Shown: positions 24,139 to 32,432, counted from the stretch's first letter. The stretch: 32,817 nucleotides of DNA from JAWLHA01 sp041690535 (GCA_041690535.1 JAWLHA010000052.1:1-32817), one strand, 5' to 3'. The notes: generated from the sequence alone by a model not told the origin. Numbers and translations: made by a program.

Positions 24139-25530
24139 CTAGGGCTGTTTGGCGACCCAAGGGCTGTCTAGGGCGGCCTTCTCCTTGACCGTGCGGATGT
24201 AGGCCCTGGCGGCCTCGTAAGACTCAAACCCTCCGACCTGAAGGCGATACCACGTCCTTCCGTTCAGCGTGGATTCGTTCACCTCCGCCTTGATGCCCGC
24301 CTGCAGCAGGCGTTCCCGCTCAAGCCGGGCACTTTCGAGCGTCGACAGGGAGGCCAGATTGACGGCCCACCCCGATTGGGGGCGCGTCTTCGGGAGTGCC
24401 GCCGGTTGTTGGGGCCTGGGGACCGGGGCCTGCGCTCGCGCAGCCAGGCGGTTGGCGAGGCTGCCCAGCTGCTCCTCGATACCATCCAGGCGCTCACCCA
24501 GTGCCTGCAACTTCTGCTCCGAGGCCGCCTGAAGGTGTTCCATGTCCATGGGGCCTCCGACCGTGACGGCCAGCTCGCTGACCCGGGTCGAGAGTTGATC
24601 GAGTCGATCCTGCAACCCCGGAATGCGCGGGTCCTCCACAGCCTTCCGGGAGGCATTGAGCCGTTCACCAAGGGCTGCGACCGCTTGATCCAGCTGCTCG
24701 ATGCGTGCCGACAGCGAATACCCCAGAACGCCGGCTCCGCCGCCCGCCACCAAGGCCAGTACCGCCGCAGCAAGCGCCGCCATGGCCATGGGACGATTCC
24801 CCCCCTCCTGCGACGCGCTGGCCGCATGAACGGGCGCGGGGGCGACCGCCGCAGGTTGGGTCAGGCCCGGGTCTGCGGGGTTGTGCTGCGGAAGCGGTGC
24901 AGCTTCGGGGGGCTCGGTGACGCGGGACGCCTCGGCCTCGGGAGCGAACGCCTCCCAGGGAGCGCCCTGCCGGTCTGAGGTGGCGGTACGATCGCCCTCT
25001 TCGGCGTCGTTTCGCTCCTCCTCGAACGCGGCGAGTTCATCGAGGTCGAGCTCCTCGAGCCCGCCCTGCTCCGCATCCGCAACGACCGGCTCCTGTTGCG
25101 GCTCGGAGGCATTCTCCTCCTCTTCGCCCCACTGTTCGGCGGCAGCGCCGAAGGAGAGATCGAGCTCATCGTCCTGCAGCTCCCCCGACGCCTTCGCGCC
25201 GGCGTCGCCCGAGTCCAGCTCCTCCGCCAGATCGAACGGGGGTTCAAAGGCGGTCTCCTCCTCTCCTTCAGGTTGAGCCTCAGCGGCCGATTGGGCCGCC
25301 TCCGCCGTCAGGCTCTGTTCGAAGCTGTCGAGAAAGGCTTCCAGATCATCCTCTTCCACGCCTTCTTCCGGGGAGCCCTCCCTGGTCTCACCGAGGATAT
25401 CGTCAAAGTCGGCCAGAAAGGCATCATCGGCCGGCGTAGCCGGCTTTTCCGCACCTTCGGAGTCCCTGGCCAAATCGAGTAGCTCCTCGTCCAGCTGGCT
25501 ATCCCGGTTTCCCGTGGGATTCTGGGTCAT
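24139..25530 (-). CDS. SPOR-domain inner-membrane protein with acidic N-terminus
   Basis: The 463-aa protein has a very acidic N-terminal part (about residues 10-210, rich in Glu/Asp, likely disordered), then one membrane helix (about 248-271; MAALAAAVLALVAGGG). A coiled coil follows (about 275-365), with a SPOR domain at the end (about 387-463; WAVNLASLSTLESARLER, WYRLQVGGFESYEAARAYI). SPOR domains bind denuded glycan strands at the septum, so a role in cell division or envelope maintenance is likely. The acidic tail would be cytoplasmic. ATG 25530 has AGAGG 8 nt upstream. No partner gene is adjacent. Confidence 0.88.
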   Translation of the reverse strand: MTQNPTGNRDSQLDEELLDLARDSEGAEKPATPADDAFLADFDDILGETREGSPEEGVEEDDLEAFLDSFEQSLTAEAAQSAAEAQPEGEEETAFEPPFDLAEELDSGDAGAKASGELQDDELDLSFGAAAEQWGEEEENASEPQQEPVVADAEQGGLEELDLDELAAFEEERNDAEEGDRTATSDRQGAPWEAFAPEAEASRVTEPPEAAPLPQHNPADPGLTQPAAVAPAPVHAASASQEGGNRPMAMAALAAAVLALVAGGGAGVLGYSLSARIEQLDQAVAALGERLNASRKAVEDPRIPGLQDRLDQLSTRVSELAVTVGGPMDMEHLQAASEQKLQALGERLDGIEEQLGSLANRLAARAQAPVPRPQQPAALPKTRPQSGWAVNLASLSTLESARLERERLLQAGIKAEVNESTLNGRTWYRLQVGGFESYEAARAYIRTVKEKAALDSPWVAKQP

Positions 25531-25740
25531 TCTCAACACCTCTTGTCGTTATTGTCTTGCCCGCGGTTGTCGGTGCATCCGCAAAATCGCTGACAGACTA
25601 GCAACAGAGCCACAGCCAAGGCAATCGACAGGTCAGCGCCTTGTCGGGCCTGTTATTGAGACCGCCGGAACGGAGTGAAAAATCCTGGGGCGGCCGAGAC
25701 GGCCCCCATTCCCGGGGCATTCGCCCAGCTTCCGCTGCGT

Positions 25741-26172
25741 TCAACTCTCGCGGTGCAAGACCGCGTGCCAGGACGAGAGCTTGGCACCCTCCACAAACAG
25801 CGCGCCCACACCCTCGTAGCGATCCGCGGCGATGTACTGCAGCGACTCGGCGCCTTGATGGCGCCCATCTTCGGAGTGGTAGACCGAGAGGATCCACGCC
25901 CCCACGACAGCGAATTGCCCCGTCAACTTCCCCAGGGCCGGGTTCTCGGAGATCCAGGTGGTGGCGTCACGGGATGTGAAAGGGACGATATCGTAGTCAT
26001 GGTGAAAAGAAACCGGCGGCACCCTCTGCAGGTCCATGGTCCCCTCCACGAGCCACACCGTTCCGTGGCGAATCACGGTTCGACCGGTAAACGGGGTGCC
26101 CTTGCCCTCCTCGTCAAAGTAGGTTCCCTCGGCGAGCCAGGTCGCCTCCTCGAATAAATAGGTGTGTTTCAT
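25741..26172 (-). CDS. Conserved hypothetical protein, 143 aa
   Basis: I do not recognise the family. The 143-aa protein has no signal or membrane segment and appears rich in beta-strands (TYFDEEGKGTPFTGRTVIRH, GTVWLVEGTMDL, FAVVGAWILSVYHSEDG). Conserved-looking Trp and Gly residues recur, as in small calycin-like barrels, but that is only an impression. A very strong GGGAGGAGG site lies 4-5 nt before the ATG at 26172, supporting that it is a real, well-translated gene. It is a single unit; the 210-bp gap to the SPOR gene has no clear feature. Confidence 0.65.
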   Translation of the reverse strand: MKHTYLFEEATWLAEGTYFDEEGKGTPFTGRTVIRHGTVWLVEGTMDLQRVPPVSFHHDYDIVPFTSRDATTWISENPALGKLTGQFAVVGAWILSVYHSEDGRHQGAESLQYIAADRYEGVGALFVEGAKLSSWHAVLHRES

Positions 26173-26351
26173 GGGCCTCCTCCCTCTTTAATTGTAGGCC
26201 CCGTCTGCGCTCGAGGTGAAAGACTGCGACGCCCACCCCCGAGGAACCCTGGCGACAAGCGGTGCTGCATTGCGGGTAAGAAACAGAGAGGATCTGCCGT
26301 GCCGTGGCCTCCGCCACACCGGTGTCGGCGCTGGAAACGTCTCAGGGGGAT

Positions 26352-26885
26352 TCAGAAGCTCAGCCCCAGGCCGATACTCTGGAGCAGCACGCCGTCGCTC
26401 ATCTCGGACTGGGAATAGTAGAGGGACCAACGAGTGCGCTTGTGCGAATCGATCTGCAGCCCAAGGGTGGCGGTGAGGCCAGAGGCGTTCACGTAATCGG
26501 ATTCGCACGCGCCATTTTGCCCGTCGGCGCCATAGGAAGGGTGGCACTGAACGTCGCGGAAGCTAGCCCACGTAAATCCTAACGAGGAGAAGGGACGCAC
26601 CGGTGCCCCGGACCAACCGACCATTTTCGCGTGCAGCCCCAACTTCATCTGAAGGCCGTCCTCGTAATCCCGGTCCTGCACGGCGAGACCGGCCCCCAAT
26701 TTGAAGCTGCGGGACATCCCCACGTCCACACCAAAGCTCAGAAGGGCGGTGTCCGCATGCCGACCGGACACATACTCCACACCGGAACTCATCTCCAGCA
26801 CCTCAGCACGGGGGGCAATACACGGAAGGGCCGCGATGGCCGCAACGACGATCTGCGCTCCGAGTTTCAAGTTGCGTCCACGCAT
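26352..26885 (-). CDS. Probable outer-membrane beta-barrel protein
   Basis: The 177-aa protein has a signal sequence (residues 1 to about 27, ending PRA-EV) and amphipathic strands with a C-terminal aromatic ending (LGLSF), as in small outer-membrane barrels. Two cysteines (QCHPSYGADGQNGACES) bracket a loop and could form a disulfide. It resembles in style, but not clearly in sequence, the YfaZ-type protein at 13351. GGGGGAGCGAC precedes the ATG. Role unknown. Confidence 0.65.
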   Translation of the reverse strand: MRGRNLKLGAQIVVAAIAALPCIAPRAEVLEMSSGVEYVSGRHADTALLSFGVDVGMSRSFKLGAGLAVQDRDYEDGLQMKLGLHAKMVGWSGAPVRPFSSLGFTWASFRDVQCHPSYGADGQNGACESDYVNASGLTATLGLQIDSHKRTRWSLYYSQSEMSDGVLLQSIGLGLSF

Positions 26886-27160
26886 GTCGCTCCCCCATGG
26901 ATGCCTTGGGCCATTATGGAGAGCGAGAAGTCACGATTCCTTGACACACCGCACCGTTCAGGAGGCGCTGGACAGCATTGTGGGCGACCCGAGGCTCTCA
27001 AGGACTTGCGCGCTGCGACACGGCTTTGGGGGCTTAAACCCTGCCCTGTGCCCCCCTTTGCGGGAATTCCCTGCCTCGGCGAAACTGTGACCACCGGCAC
27101 AAGGGAATGCCAAGGGACGTGCTAAAACAAAACAGTGCAAAGGAGAGCCACGGAGGAGAA

Positions 27161-27517
27161 ATGAAAGAGAGAGAGGTGGATGCAGAGACGCTCCTGAAGC
27201 TCTCGGTAGAGGGAAATGCAGTGGCCCAGTTCACCCTGGGGCTGAAATGTCTGAAGGGCTGCTGCGGGTTTTGTAGCGATCTCGTCACCGCCGTCAGCTG
27301 GCTTGACCGTTCCGCGCGCAACGGTTTCGAGCCGGCGCAAGCGGTGGTCGCGCAGATCCGTGCCATGCTCGAGGAGCGCGCCCGTGAGCACTGCGGCCGC
27401 TGTGAGCAATGGTGCGTCCTCAACGAAGACCGCTCCCCCCTGAATGGAACAGGCGCATATCCGACGGGGGCCATCCTTGGGGGCTCCGGGGGCCCCCCGC
27501 CGGAAGAAATCATGTAG
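27161..27517 (+). CDS. Single-repeat Sel1-like protein with Cys clusters
   Basis: The 118-aa protein contains one Sel1-like repeat (about residues 15-60): V-E-G-N-A-V-A-Q-F-T-L-G-L, a central LVTAVSWLDRSARNGFEPAQ, and the usual Ala/Gly spacing. Inside the repeat is an unusual CLKGCCGFC cluster, and a second group HCGRCEQWC follows, giving seven cysteines in all. They could bind a metal. A GGAGGAG site lies directly before ATG 27161, which decides the start over 27107. The C-terminus is Gly/Pro-rich. Function unknown. Confidence 0.65.
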   Translation: MKEREVDAETLLKLSVEGNAVAQFTLGLKCLKGCCGFCSDLVTAVSWLDRSARNGFEPAQAVVAQIRAMLEERAREHCGRCEQWCVLNEDRSPLNGTGAYPTGAILGGSGGPPPEEIM

Positions 27518-27727
27518 GCCCCGCACGGCGTCCGTGCCGCGCCGCAATGCCCTCACCAACATTGAGTTCGCCCCTGTTCAGCCAGTGGTGGCTGCTGCGG
27601 AGTCGCTTCGTCCGCTGTCCATCCAGCCCGCCTGATGTGTTATCGCCCGGCTTGGGTGGTGAGCAATGCGGGCAGCCCCCCCAAGACGCCTTGTGCCCGG
27701 AGAACTTGTTCCTGAGTGCAGTGCCGA

Positions 27728-27994
27728 CAGGGTAAACGCCTACTTACCCAAGAACGATGTAAGTCCTTGAAAGCAGGTCGTCGGCCGCATGGATTGGTGC
27801 AAGGACGCACTTATGCCGCGGGAGGGCAGGATGCCCGGAGCGGCGGCGGCCGTCGAGCGTACAGGGATGGAAGATGATGGCTCCTGCATAATCTTCACTC
27901 CCGACGTCCATGTCGGTCGTATTCACAGCGTACCTGCTTTCAAGGACTTACATCGCTCACAGCACGGCCGTGATGTGAGTATGCGTTCATCCTG
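27728..27994. mobile_element. MITE-like element, long form (copy 2)
   Basis: The 267-bp copy starts CAGGGTAAACGCCTACTTAC and ends with an inverted terminal repeat. It has the same inner stem as copy 1 (27 of 28 inner-left bases match, with AACG for AGCG). It carries direct repeats GCAGTGCCGA (27718-27727) and GCAGCGCCGA (27995-28004), 9 of 10 identical. The middle adds two segments absent from copy 1, with further small hairpins (GGGCA/TGCCC; GAAGAT/ATCTTC). It ends 34 bp before the promoter candidate of lqsS. The remaining bases of 27518-27727 show nothing recognisable. Confidence 0.85.
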
Positions 27995-28024
27995 GCAGCG
28001 CCGAGCGTCTGCCCCGGGAACTCT

Positions 28025-28033
28025 TGTGATAAT
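28025..28033 (+). promoter_or_regulatory. Candidate extended -10 promoter of lqsS-lqsR
   Basis: TGTGATAAT (28025-28033) fits an extended -10 element (TG-n-GATAAT). No good -35 was found. The implied start near 28040 leaves a 170-nt untranslated leader with several short GC stems before the lqsS ATG. Confidence 0.45.
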
Positions 28034-28209
28034 CTAAATCGGGCCTGGCCCGGTACATCATAGATGGAAGGCTTCGGCGTAGGATTCCCGTGGGGGAACC
28101 GCAGCTCGAATGGGGCCCTTGTGAGCGGTCTGAGCCGGGTCCCTCCGTAGCTGCATCGCCAGACAGGAATTCATCCCCGAAGGACCCCGGGATTTCATAG
28201 GTTCACCAC

Positions 28210-29517
28210 ATGGCCACTGTCCACACCCACAACTTCGCTGAGCGGTTCTACCAGTCCATCGAACGTAGCTTGCAGTACTCCGAACCGCGCCTTTTCTTCG
28301 TCGGCGCCGTCGGAGTGTTCGGTTTTCCTCTCTACTACTTCGTTTGGCAATACATCTATCCTCAACCGTACGAGAACCTGGAGTTGCGCCTGCTGGGTGC
28401 CACCATCTGCCTCCCGCTGATGTTTACCGGCCGCTGGCCGGTGCGGCTACGCCGTTTTCTTCCGCTTTACTGGTATCTGATGCTCCTCTACTCGCTTCCC
28501 TTTTTCTTCACCTTCATGCTCCTCAAGAACGAGGCCACGACCACTTGGGCGATGTCCACGCTGCTCGCGTTGTTCATTATGATTCTCCTACTCGACTGGG
28601 TGAACCTGATCATTCAGTCCATCGCCGGGGCCGCCCTTGCGGGGGTCGCCTACTACATCACTACCGACGCCCACTTTCCTGGTGCCCTGTTCGAGTATCT
28701 CCCAATCTATCTGTTCGCAGTGGTCACCGGCATTGTCATGAATTTCAATACCGAAATTGTGAAGCAGGAGCGTATGCGCGCGATGCTTGCTGCCGCGAGC
28801 AACATCGCACACGAACTACGCACACCGCTGCTGGGGATAAAAAGCGGCGCCTCCGGGTTGCGCAAGTACCTGCCCACTCTTCTGCACGCCTACGCCCTGG
28901 CAAAGAAAAACGGGCTTCCGGTCACCCCGCTGCGCAAGGTCCACCTCAATTCCATGGATGGTGTCCTGCAGCGGATCGAATCCGAGGCGGACTATTCGAA
29001 TATCATTGTGGACATGCTTCTGATGAAAGCTCGCCCACAACACCGGTCCGACGACTACACGCAGCAGTCAATGGCGGACTGCGTCGACGCCGCACTGCGC
29101 CGCTACCCCTTGGAACCCGAGGACGCGCAGAACGTCATCAAGTGGGACAGTGCCAATGACTTCCACTTCCGGGGCTCCCAACTGTTGATGATTCACGTGC
29201 TGTTCAACCTCATCAAGAATGCGCTGTTCCATACAACCAAAGCGGGAAAGGGAGACATCGAGATAAGGATCGAAAACACCCCTACGGCGAACCAACTCAT
29301 CTTCCGCGACACCGGCACCGGCATTCCACACGAAGTTCAACCTCACATTTTCAAGCGCTTCTACTCCTGGTCGTCATCCAATGACAAGGGCGCGGGGATT
29401 GGCCTGGCCTTCTGCAGAGACATCATCCACTCTTTCGGCGGCACCATCACCTGCACGTCAGAGCCCGGGGAGTTCACCCAGTTCACCATCACCTTTCCAA
29501 CAGGTTCACCCGAATGA
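28210..29517 (+). CDS. lqsS: Quorum-sensing sensor histidine kinase, LqsS/CqsS-like
   Basis: The 435-aa protein begins with six hydrophobic segments (about residues 28-178) with almost no periplasmic loops, like CqsS and LqsS, which sense alpha-hydroxyketones in the membrane. Then come the H box NIAHELRTP with phospho-acceptor His201, the N box (Asn333, Asn337 in FNLIKNALFH), the G1 box RDTGTGIP (Asp367) and the G2 box KGAGIGLAFC. There is no C-terminal receiver domain, unlike Vibrio CqsS, so it matches the Legionella LqsS form. Its stop overlaps the next start (ATGA, 29514-29517). It is expected to switch between kinase and phosphatase activity on signal binding. The ligand chain length cannot be read from sequence. 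Confidence 0.88.
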   Translation: MATVHTHNFAERFYQSIERSLQYSEPRLFFVGAVGVFGFPLYYFVWQYIYPQPYENLELRLLGATICLPLMFTGRWPVRLRRFLPLYWYLMLLYSLPFFFTFMLLKNEATTTWAMSTLLALFIMILLLDWVNLIIQSIAGAALAGVAYYITTDAHFPGALFEYLPIYLFAVVTGIVMNFNTEIVKQERMRAMLAAASNIAHELRTPLLGIKSGASGLRKYLPTLLHAYALAKKNGLPVTPLRKVHLNSMDGVLQRIESEADYSNIIVDMLLMKARPQHRSDDYTQQSMADCVDAALRRYPLEPEDAQNVIKWDSANDFHFRGSQLLMIHVLFNLIKNALFHTTKAGKGDIEIRIENTPTANQLIFRDTGTGIPHEVQPHIFKRFYSWSSSNDKGAGIGLAFCRDIIHSFGGTITCTSEPGEFTQFTITFPTGSPE

Positions 29518-30536
29518 AGCAGCGCATTCCGCCCTTCTTTTTTCCTACGACCGTGGTCTTTGTGGACGACAGTCGCGATTTTCTTGCCAACCTGAGCCTG
29601 CAACTCGACAGCCGGCTTGCCTTTCGTCTGTTCGAATCACCCGTCGACGCATTGGTCGCAATCAATGGCTCGCCCGCTCCCGAGTCAATCATAGAGCGGT
29701 ACTTCTCGCCTTACCGTCATCGCGACGAACTATCGCAATACCAGCATGTCATCAACCTCGATCTCGACAAGATTCACAGGGAAGTGTACAACGAGTGCCG
29801 TTTCCAACAGGTCTCTGTGGTAGTTGTCGACTACGACATGCCCGAGCTTAATGGATTGGAGTTCTGCGCAAGCATTCGCGACCGTACCATCAAAAAGGTA
29901 CTGCTCACGGGAAAAGCCGACGAGCGAATTGCGGTCAAGGCGTTCAATGAGGGGATCATCGACCGTTTCATAATGAAACAGGATTTCGATGCCGCCGAGC
30001 AATTGAACACGGCCGTTGCGGAGTTGAAACAGGCCTATTTTCTTCAGATGGAAGCCATGCTCACCGATGCTCTGGCCGTCGGCTCGCACCGATTCCTGAG
30101 AGACCCGGAGTTTACCCGTCGGTTCGAAGAGCTGACTACCCGTCTCGACATCGTGGAGCATTATCTTTACACGAACCCGGAAGGCATTTTAATGCTTGAC
30201 TCCGCTGCCACCCCTTACTTGCTTGTCGTGCAGACTGAAGAACACCTCTTCACCCAGTATGAAATCGCCTACGACCAAGGCGCACCCGATGAGTTGCTTG
30301 CCGCCCTGCGCAGCAATCAATTCGTTCCCTATTTTTGGAAATCCGGTGGGACCTACAGTGAGGATTGCGGTGACTGGGCGGATTGCATCTATCCTGCCGA
30401 AGAGTTCAAAGGGGCTCAATGGTGCTCGTTTGCCGTCATCAAGAATCCACCTGGGATTTGTCTGCACACGGTCATGTCGTATAACGAGTTCCTGGAGGAG
30501 CTAGACTTGGAGGTCCGCAAAGGGGCCGCCGGATAG
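29514..30536 (+). CDS. lqsR: LqsR-like response regulator without DNA-binding domain
   Basis: The 340-aa protein has a receiver domain with acidic pair Asp18-Asp19 (FVDDSRD), phospho-acceptor Asp106 (VVDYDMPELNG), Thr132 (LLTGKAD) and Lys155. The distance from Asp19 to Asp106 is about 50 residues longer than in normal receivers because of an insertion near residues 50-98. Residues about 165-340 show no helix-turn-helix and resemble the C-terminal part of Legionella LqsR (338 aa), which is the best match in size and layout. It is translationally coupled to the kinase. Its stop codon lies inside a strong hairpin. The output mode is unknown here. Confidence 0.85.
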   Translation: MKQRIPPFFFPTTVVFVDDSRDFLANLSLQLDSRLAFRLFESPVDALVAINGSPAPESIIERYFSPYRHRDELSQYQHVINLDLDKIHREVYNECRFQQVSVVVVDYDMPELNGLEFCASIRDRTIKKVLLTGKADERIAVKAFNEGIIDRFIMKQDFDAAEQLNTAVAELKQAYFLQMEAMLTDALAVGSHRFLRDPEFTRRFEELTTRLDIVEHYLYTNPEGILMLDSAATPYLLVVQTEEHLFTQYEIAYDQGAPDELLAALRSNQFVPYFWKSGGTYSEDCGDWADCIYPAEEFKGAQWCSFAVIKNPPGICLHTVMSYNEFLEELDLEVRKGAAG

Positions 30537-30552
30537 GCGGCCCCTTTGCGGA
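30514..30552. terminator. Perfect 17-bp hairpin between lqsR and lqsA, bidirectional terminator
   Basis: TCCGCAAAGGGGCCGCC (30514-30530), loop GGATA and its exact complement (30536-30552) form a 17-bp stem. It covers the lqsR stop codon (30534-30536) and ends 8 bp before the lqsA stop. The AAA and TTT lie within the stem, so no free T-run follows; it may act as a structural barrier to convergent transcription. Confidence 0.75.
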
Positions 30553-30560
30553 AACGCCGT

Positions 30561-31850
30561 TCAGGCGCTGGCGAGGTGGGTGTTCAGCGGTGCGCATGTA
30601 GCCACCGCCGGTGGGGTGTTGCGCATCCTCCGAGTGGAAGCCCAGTTGGACACACCCACCTCATCGCGAATTTCGCGGCACACCTCCACCACCCTGTCCA
30701 ACTCGTCCCTTGTCATCGCAGCCTGAACGGATAGACGCACCAGGGCGCGATTTTTCGGCGTTGCCGGCGCGCAGAATACAGCTCCGAAAATACCGCGGTC
30801 CTCAAGCGCCTCCCTCAGGACAATGGTCTGGGGCTCGCTCCCCGATTCCAGGGAAATTATCTGCGCCTGACCATTGGTGACGTTGTATCCAAGCCCTAGC
30901 AAGCGCTCGCGCAGGTAGACCGTGTTCTCCCGGAGTGCCTGCCGTCGCCAATCATCACGCCCGATGATAGTGAGTGTCTCTTCCAGCCCTGCGATCTCAT
31001 GGGGCAGCATGGCCGAACTGAATATGAAGGGCCGCGACTCGAAGACAAAATACTCACGGAACCGGCGCGAACAGGTGACGAAGCCCGCCCGGCCGGCAAA
31101 CGCCTTGGCAAGGCTTGCCGTGCAGAAGTGGACGCGATCGTTTAGCCCGAGGGATGCGACCAGTCCCTCACCGTGCACCCCATGGGTTCCCAGTGAGTGA
31201 GATTCGTCCACCACCAGCACACACCCGTGCCTGGTAGCTACCTCAACGACCTCCTCCAGCGGACAGACCGCCCCGCTCGTGCTATACACGGAATCGACGG
31301 CGATGATCCCGGGACCATGCTTGAGCACCTGTCGCTCGAGGTGTACCGGGTCGTTGTGATGAAAGGGCACGGCCCGAGCCCCCGCGCTGCGAATCCCCTC
31401 CCAAATTGACATGTGGGCGAACATATCCACATAGACCGGCGTGCGGTCATCCGCGATGGACTGGATTAGCCCCGTATTGGCACACCACCCCGACTGGCAC
31501 AGGATCCCGTCCTCCGCGCCCATGAAGTTCGCCAGCCGCCGCTCGAATCTCTGTTGAGGGTTCTCCCCCTTCAGGAACACCGGGGACATCAACAACCCGT
31601 CACCGGTCCCCATCAGCGCCTCCGACTGCGCGCTCAGCACTTGGGGATGACCCGCGAGCGAGAGGTAGTCGTTGCTTACGAGCATGATTGAGTTCCCATC
31701 CGGGTTCCTCCCATGCAGCACATGCTTTCCTCCCCACGTGTTCTGAACCCGTTCCCTGTAGTGGTAGTTGATGCGCCGTGCCAGGAACTCCGGTTCTTTT
31801 GCGTTTACAAGACGCACGGTGGGTTTCAGACTGGTGACATTGTTTTTCAT
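30561..31850 (-). CDS. lqsA: Alpha-hydroxyketone autoinducer synthase, LqsA/CqsA-like
   Basis: This 429-aa PLP-dependent enzyme belongs to the alpha-oxoamine synthase group with the CqsA/LqsA branch. Lys249 in TASLAKAFAG is the expected PLP-binding lysine, Asp215 and His218 in VVDESHSLGTHG contact the cofactor, and GWCANTGLIQ and SAMLPHEIAG are typical segments. CqsA joins an acyl-CoA to an amino acid-derived carbanion to give CAI-1-type alpha-aminoketones. The start is ATG 31850 with AGGAG 7 nt upstream; an upstream in-frame reading to 31967 lacks a ribosome-binding site. KBL and BioF are relatives, but association with lqsS and lqsR decides the call. Confidence 0.88.
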   Translation of the reverse strand: MKNNVTSLKPTVRLVNAKEPEFLARRINYHYRERVQNTWGGKHVLHGRNPDGNSIMLVSNDYLSLAGHPQVLSAQSEALMGTGDGLLMSPVFLKGENPQQRFERRLANFMGAEDGILCQSGWCANTGLIQSIADDRTPVYVDMFAHMSIWEGIRSAGARAVPFHHNDPVHLERQVLKHGPGIIAVDSVYSTSGAVCPLEEVVEVATRHGCVLVVDESHSLGTHGVHGEGLVASLGLNDRVHFCTASLAKAFAGRAGFVTCSRRFREYFVFESRPFIFSSAMLPHEIAGLEETLTIIGRDDWRRQALRENTVYLRERLLGLGYNVTNGQAQIISLESGSEPQTIVLREALEDRGIFGAVFCAPATPKNRALVRLSVQAAMTRDELDRVVEVCREIRDEVGVSNWASTRRMRNTPPAVATCAPLNTHLASA

Positions 31851-31892
31851 TGTTATTCTCCTGATTGAGGTTGCGCAAACTGAATCGGCACC

Positions 31893-31910
31893 GCACGCAG
31901 GAGTGCGTGC
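31893..31910 (-). promoter_or_regulatory. Hairpin with CUCC loop in the lqsA leader
   Basis: In the lqsA transcript GCACGCA, loop CUCC and UGCGUGC form a perfect 7-bp stem 43 nt before the start codon. The loop is complementary to the GGAG of the ribosome-binding site. No clear promoter could be assigned further upstream. Confidence 0.35.
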
Positions 31911-32239
31911 AGGCAATCCCTCGCATTGCCATCGACCCGGGCCCTCCTTGAGAAAACATGTCGTCAAACTTTCAAGCGTGTTGTAACAAGGTCACGCAAC
32001 GACACTTGCGTAGCCATAGACGGATTAGACGTCTTGAGTCCATCGCTAAGCGCGAAAGACCACTACCACGTCCATTGTTGACGTGCCGTTTCAGTCTAAA
32101 CAGGAAGCGATGGTGACCACAAACCAACATGAAGGGCCGGCGAATGAGTTGATGGTGCATTTCCGCAGGGCGCTGGCGTTTCCAAGAGAGGGTTCGAGCT
32201 TCGTCACAGCCTGAGTGGACTGTTCGGTTCCGGTGATCC

Positions 32240-32432
32240 GCTAGAGCACCGAACAGATAAATCCGACGCGCCCACCATGTAGGATGGATAAGCGCAGCGC
32301 ATCCACCGTGCGGCGTCGAATTGGTGGATGCGCTGCGCTTATCCACCCTACCTCGGTTCGCTGCCCCCACCACGTGCGGCGCAATTTTACTGCGATTGGC
32401 GATCTTTCGGTTTACCTGTTCGGTGCTCTAGC
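32240..32432. repeat. Inverted pair of the dispersed 79-bp repeat
   Basis: The left arm (32240-32318) is the 76-of-79 inverted match of 1-79. The right arm (32323-32432) is a longer, diverged copy in the opposite direction, from GGTGGATGCGCTGCGC to CTGTTCGGTGCTCTAGC. Between the lqsA leader and 32240, and from 32433 to 32693, no gene or other pattern was recognised. Confidence 0.75.

Noticed and set aside
27789..28037. 82-codon open frame within MITE copy 2
   Set aside because: It covers the repeat and its hairpins and is broken in copy 1, so it is unlikely to be a gene.
30561..31850. BioF or KBL (biotin or threonine metabolism) as the function of the PLP enzyme
   Set aside because: The fold is shared, but the neighbourhood of a Lqs-type kinase and regulator and the absence of bio or tdh genes favour an autoinducer synthase.
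31972..32373. 133-codon minus-strand frame upstream of lqsA
   Set aside because: It crosses the 79-bp repeat, has a Arg/His-rich random composition and no ribosome-binding site or known motif.
32240..32432. Integron attC-like or attachment site
   Set aside because: The palindromic GGTGGAT/ATCCACC cores recur elsewhere in the window as dispersed repeats, with no integrase gene or cassette nearby.
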